This document shows positions 61,975-64,000 of a stretch of 64,000 nt of DNA, piece by piece. The stretch is taken from positions 3,472,001 to 3,536,000 of the forward strand of contig NZ_JALN02000001.1 of NCBI RefSeq assembly GCF_000559085.1, given 5' to 3'. The stretch comes from Mycolicibacterium aromaticivorans JS19b1 = JCM 16368 (GTDB lineage Bacteria > Actinomycetota > Actinomycetes > Mycobacteriales > Mycobacteriaceae). Below the pieces are notes generated by a model. The model was given only the letters and a program-made list of their open reading frames with translations. It did no database searches and had not been told where the DNA came from. The translations under genes and the position numbers were made by a program. The stretch's first letter is position 1. Every line of letters starts with the position of its first letter.

Positions 61975-63225
61975 TCAACTCGGCGGTTCGATCGGCAGCA
62001 CCGGGCCGCCGTAGGGGGTCGGAATGGTGTAGCGGCCTTTGGGTGTCGGGTCGGTGGTCGCACCCAGGTCGGCGCCCGGCGGGGGACCGGCGGTGTCGTC
62101 GTCGGCCGGGCGCGGTGCGTTCTTGGCGCCGCGGATCAGCACCGCCGGGTCGTCGTCGCGGCAGTACGTATACAGGTAGGGCTCGGGGTAATCGGCCGAC
62201 GATGCCGGACGCCTCGGCGTGCCGTAATCGCATGCGTAGCGCGGGTAAATGTCGGCGGTCGCCCACAGGCCGTGGTCGTGCATCACGGTGGCCCACGCAT
62301 CGAGCAGGGACCCGCGGTAGTCCGGGAACAGCGCATTGAGGGCCGGCACCCGCACATACAACAGCTGCGAGGCGGTGGCCATGCTGGTCAGCAGCCCGAC
62401 CATGGTGTCGGAGTTGTCGGTGAACAGAGCGTCGGTGGCCGAGAGGGTGTGCGGCGTTTGATCGACGAGCCGGCGGTAACCGTCGACCATCTTGTTCACC
62501 CCGCTGAAGGTGCGATTCAAGTTGTCGGTGGCGACCTTGATCCCCGCGTTCTTGTCGGCCGCGGTGGTCAGCACGATCCGGCTGGTCCGCAAAATGCTCG
62601 TGGTCTGCGGCAGAACGGAATCCAGCGTCGACAACAGGAACGTGCCGCCGTCGATGATGTCGGCGAGCTTCTGCGGGCCTTGATTGGTCAGGCTCAACTC
62701 TTTCTTGATCAGTTCGAGCTTGCCCGGATCGACCTGCTTCAACATCCCGTCGGCGTGGGCGAGGACGTCAGCCAAGCTGACCGGCACCGAAGCCTTGTCC
62801 TGCGCGATGACGCTGCCGTCATGCAGGTACGGCCCGGCGTCGGAGGTCGGCACGAATTCGATGTACTGCTCACCGGCCGGGGACAGACCCGACACCTTCA
62901 CCGGGCTGGCCGACGGGATGCGGACATCCGAGCGCACGGTCGCCACCGCGGCCACTCCGTCGGGCGTGATCGCCAGCGACTGCACCCGCCCGATCGGCAC
63001 CCCGCGCAACGTCACGTCCTGATTGGGCAGCAGCCCACCGGATTCCGGCAGCTTGATCGTCACCCGGTACGCCGAGTCGAACGGCGTCACCCGCAGCGCA
63101 CCCACCAACACGTACGCCGCGGCGACCACCAGCGTCAGGACCAGACCCACCGTCGACAACCACAATCGGTGCCGATAGCCGAACCCGACCCCACGCACCA
63201 CGCGGCCGGCTGCCCACTCGATCAT
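61975..63225 (-). CDS. mceF: MCE-family protein, MceF position
   Basis: 416 aa from ATG 63225, which overlaps the stop of the upstream mce gene. One N-terminal TM (LWLSTVGLVLTLVVAAAYVLVG), a MlaD/MCE domain (~40-120; YRVTIKLPESGGLLPNQDVTLRGVPIGRV and GLSPAGEQYIEF), then a long helical region and a Pro-rich C-terminus. MCE proteins form a channel for lipid or steroid uptake across the periplasm. Being the last MCE gene before the Mas gene places it as MceF; which mce operon (1-4 or other) cannot be told. Confidence 0.92.
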   Translation of the reverse strand: MIEWAAGRVVRGVGFGYRHRLWLSTVGLVLTLVVAAAYVLVGALRVTPFDSAYRVTIKLPESGGLLPNQDVTLRGVPIGRVQSLAITPDGVAAVATVRSDVRIPSASPVKVSGLSPAGEQYIEFVPTSDAGPYLHDGSVIAQDKASVPVSLADVLAHADGMLKQVDPGKLELIKKELSLTNQGPQKLADIIDGGTFLLSTLDSVLPQTTSILRTSRIVLTTAADKNAGIKVATDNLNRTFSGVNKMVDGYRRLVDQTPHTLSATDALFTDNSDTMVGLLTSMATASQLLYVRVPALNALFPDYRGSLLDAWATVMHDHGLWATADIYPRYACDYGTPRRPASSADYPEPYLYTYCRDDDPAVLIRGAKNAPRPADDDTAGPPPGADLGATTDPTPKGRYTIPTPYGGPVLPIEPPS

Positions 63226-64000
63226 GGCGGCGGCTCCGACGCAGGCGGGCCAGGTGGCGGGCCAGGTGGCGCGACGATCACACTGCCGGGATCGGTGGGG
63301 CTGGGCAGCACGGGAACCTGCGGAACCCCGGGGCCGGACCCGACGACGCGCTGCTGCAATCGCCAAAGCGTGTACTTGAACGTCCCGACCATCTGCGCCC
63401 AGTCGTAGCGCTTGGGTCCGTGGAAACCGGGGTCGCCGAGGAAACCGGCGTCCGGCATCGACCCGAGAACCAGTCGGTCGATGCTGGCCCGCACCGAAAA
63501 CGAGTTGCTGGCAGTCGCTTTGATGATCGGCGGCATCAGCCGGTTCAGTGACCGCAGATCGGCGTCCGGGGCCAGCACCAGGTCGTTCCACGAGCGGGCG
63601 ATGGTGTTGGCGTCACCGATCACACTGCGCCCGCTGGTGTCGGTGCCCGCGATCGACGGGAACTTCTGCAACTGCTTGCTGGTGTCGCCGGCCTGCTGGA
63701 CGACGTCGGCGACGGTGTCGGCGTTGGCGGCCAGTGTGTCGGTCGCCGGACCCGCCGCGACCATCACCTCGCTCAGTGCCTGATTCTTGGCGTCGAGTTC
63801 GGCGGCCAAGTGCGAGGTTTCGGTCAACGCGTCCGAGATCTGGTCGGAGCGTGCTGTCAGCTTGGCCAGTGTGCCGTTGGTCTTGGCGATGATGTCGCCG
63901 AAGGCCTGCCCTTGATCGCCGGTGGCCTTACCCAACCCGTTGATGACGTTGGTGAAGTTGCGCACCGCGCCGCCGTTCACCATCACCGCGGCCGAACTGA
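63222..64000 (-). CDS. mceE: MCE-family protein, probably MceE (N-terminal part beyond window)
   Basis: Only the C-terminal ~259 residues are inside the window; the frame runs off the right edge in phase (SSAAVMVNGGAVRNF). The visible part is the helical MCE C-terminal region (GLGKATGDQGQAFGDII, LTARSDQISDALTETSHLAAEL) and ends in a Pro-rich tail (APPGPPPGPPASEPPP). It is called MceE because it directly precedes the last MCE gene; MceD is possible. The stop overlaps the mceF ATG. Confidence 0.85.
   Translation of the reverse strand, partial: SSAAVMVNGGAVRNFTNVINGLGKATGDQGQAFGDIIAKTNGTLAKLTARSDQISDALTETSHLAAELDAKNQALSEVMVAAGPATDTLAANADTVADVVQQAGDTSKQLQKFPSIAGTDTSGRSVIGDANTIARSWNDLVLAPDADLRSLNRLMPPIIKATASNSFSVRASIDRLVLGSMPDAGFLGDPGFHGPKRYDWAQMVGTFKYTLWRLQQRVVGSGPGVPQVPVLPSPTDPGSVIVAPPGPPPGPPASEPPP

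Overview
The window is high-GC actinobacterial DNA and almost certainly from a Mycobacterium/Mycolicibacterium chromosome. The order menC - bpoC - menD - Rv0556-like - mgtA - menG - menJ - grcC - htpX - secreted protein - gpsA - EthA-like monooxygenase - yajQ matches M. tuberculosis Rv0553 to Rv0566c as I remember it. Mce proteins, mycobacterial haem-binding (MHB) proteins and a MgtA mannosyltransferase point the same way. The extra transporters, P450, c-di-GMP enzymes and surface proteins suggest an environmental species rather than an obligate pathogen. No gene-free stretch exceeds about 250 bases.

1-20.4 kb is the menaquinone and housekeeping block: the end of an acyl-CoA ligase, menC, then a four-gene accessory cassette (TetR, epimerase, DJ-1/AraC regulator, DJ-1 protein) inserted before bpoC and menD. 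A DUF3592-like membrane protein, a DsbA-like lipoprotein, mgtA, a short-chain dehydrogenase, menG, a phytoene-dehydrogenase-like flavoenzyme, menJ, a polyprenyl diphosphate synthase, htpX, gpsA, a Baeyer-Villiger-type monooxygenase and yajQ follow. Together menC/menD/menG/menJ/grcC cover several steps of making partly saturated menaquinone.

20.5-30.8 kb begins at a tRNA-Tyr and holds the most striking content: two very large, divergently transcribed, secreted paralogues (1749 and 1287 aa). Both carry a pepsin-like aspartic-protease domain followed by a right-handed beta-helix and an Ig-like end domain. The larger has a second, diverged aspartic-protease-like domain inserted inside its beta-helix.

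31-36.2 kb is a signalling island: a membrane GGDEF protein, a DUF2855 protein, an RsbP-like PAS/PP2C phosphatase overlapping an RsbQ-like hydrolase, and a GAF-GGDEF protein. 36.3-40.8 kb again encodes exported proteins: an alanine-rich helical-repeat protein, a 20-residue-repeat beta-solenoid protein, an MHB haem-binding protein and a small proline-rich protein.

40.9-46.3 kb has an APC permease overlapping a 14-TM MFS exporter, a TPR-LuxR regulator and a secreted protein. 46.5-50.9 kb is a two-gene McrBC-like restriction module, visibly less GC-rich than its flanks. 51-60.6 kb is mixed accessory DNA: P450 + cupin, a VapBC-type toxin-antitoxin, secreted proteins, GH16 hydrolase, secreted lipase, a tandem-domain TetR and a DUF2236 oxygenase. 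The window ends in the 3' part of an mce operon (mceE partial, mceF, Mce-associated gene, DUF3298 protein) read leftwards.
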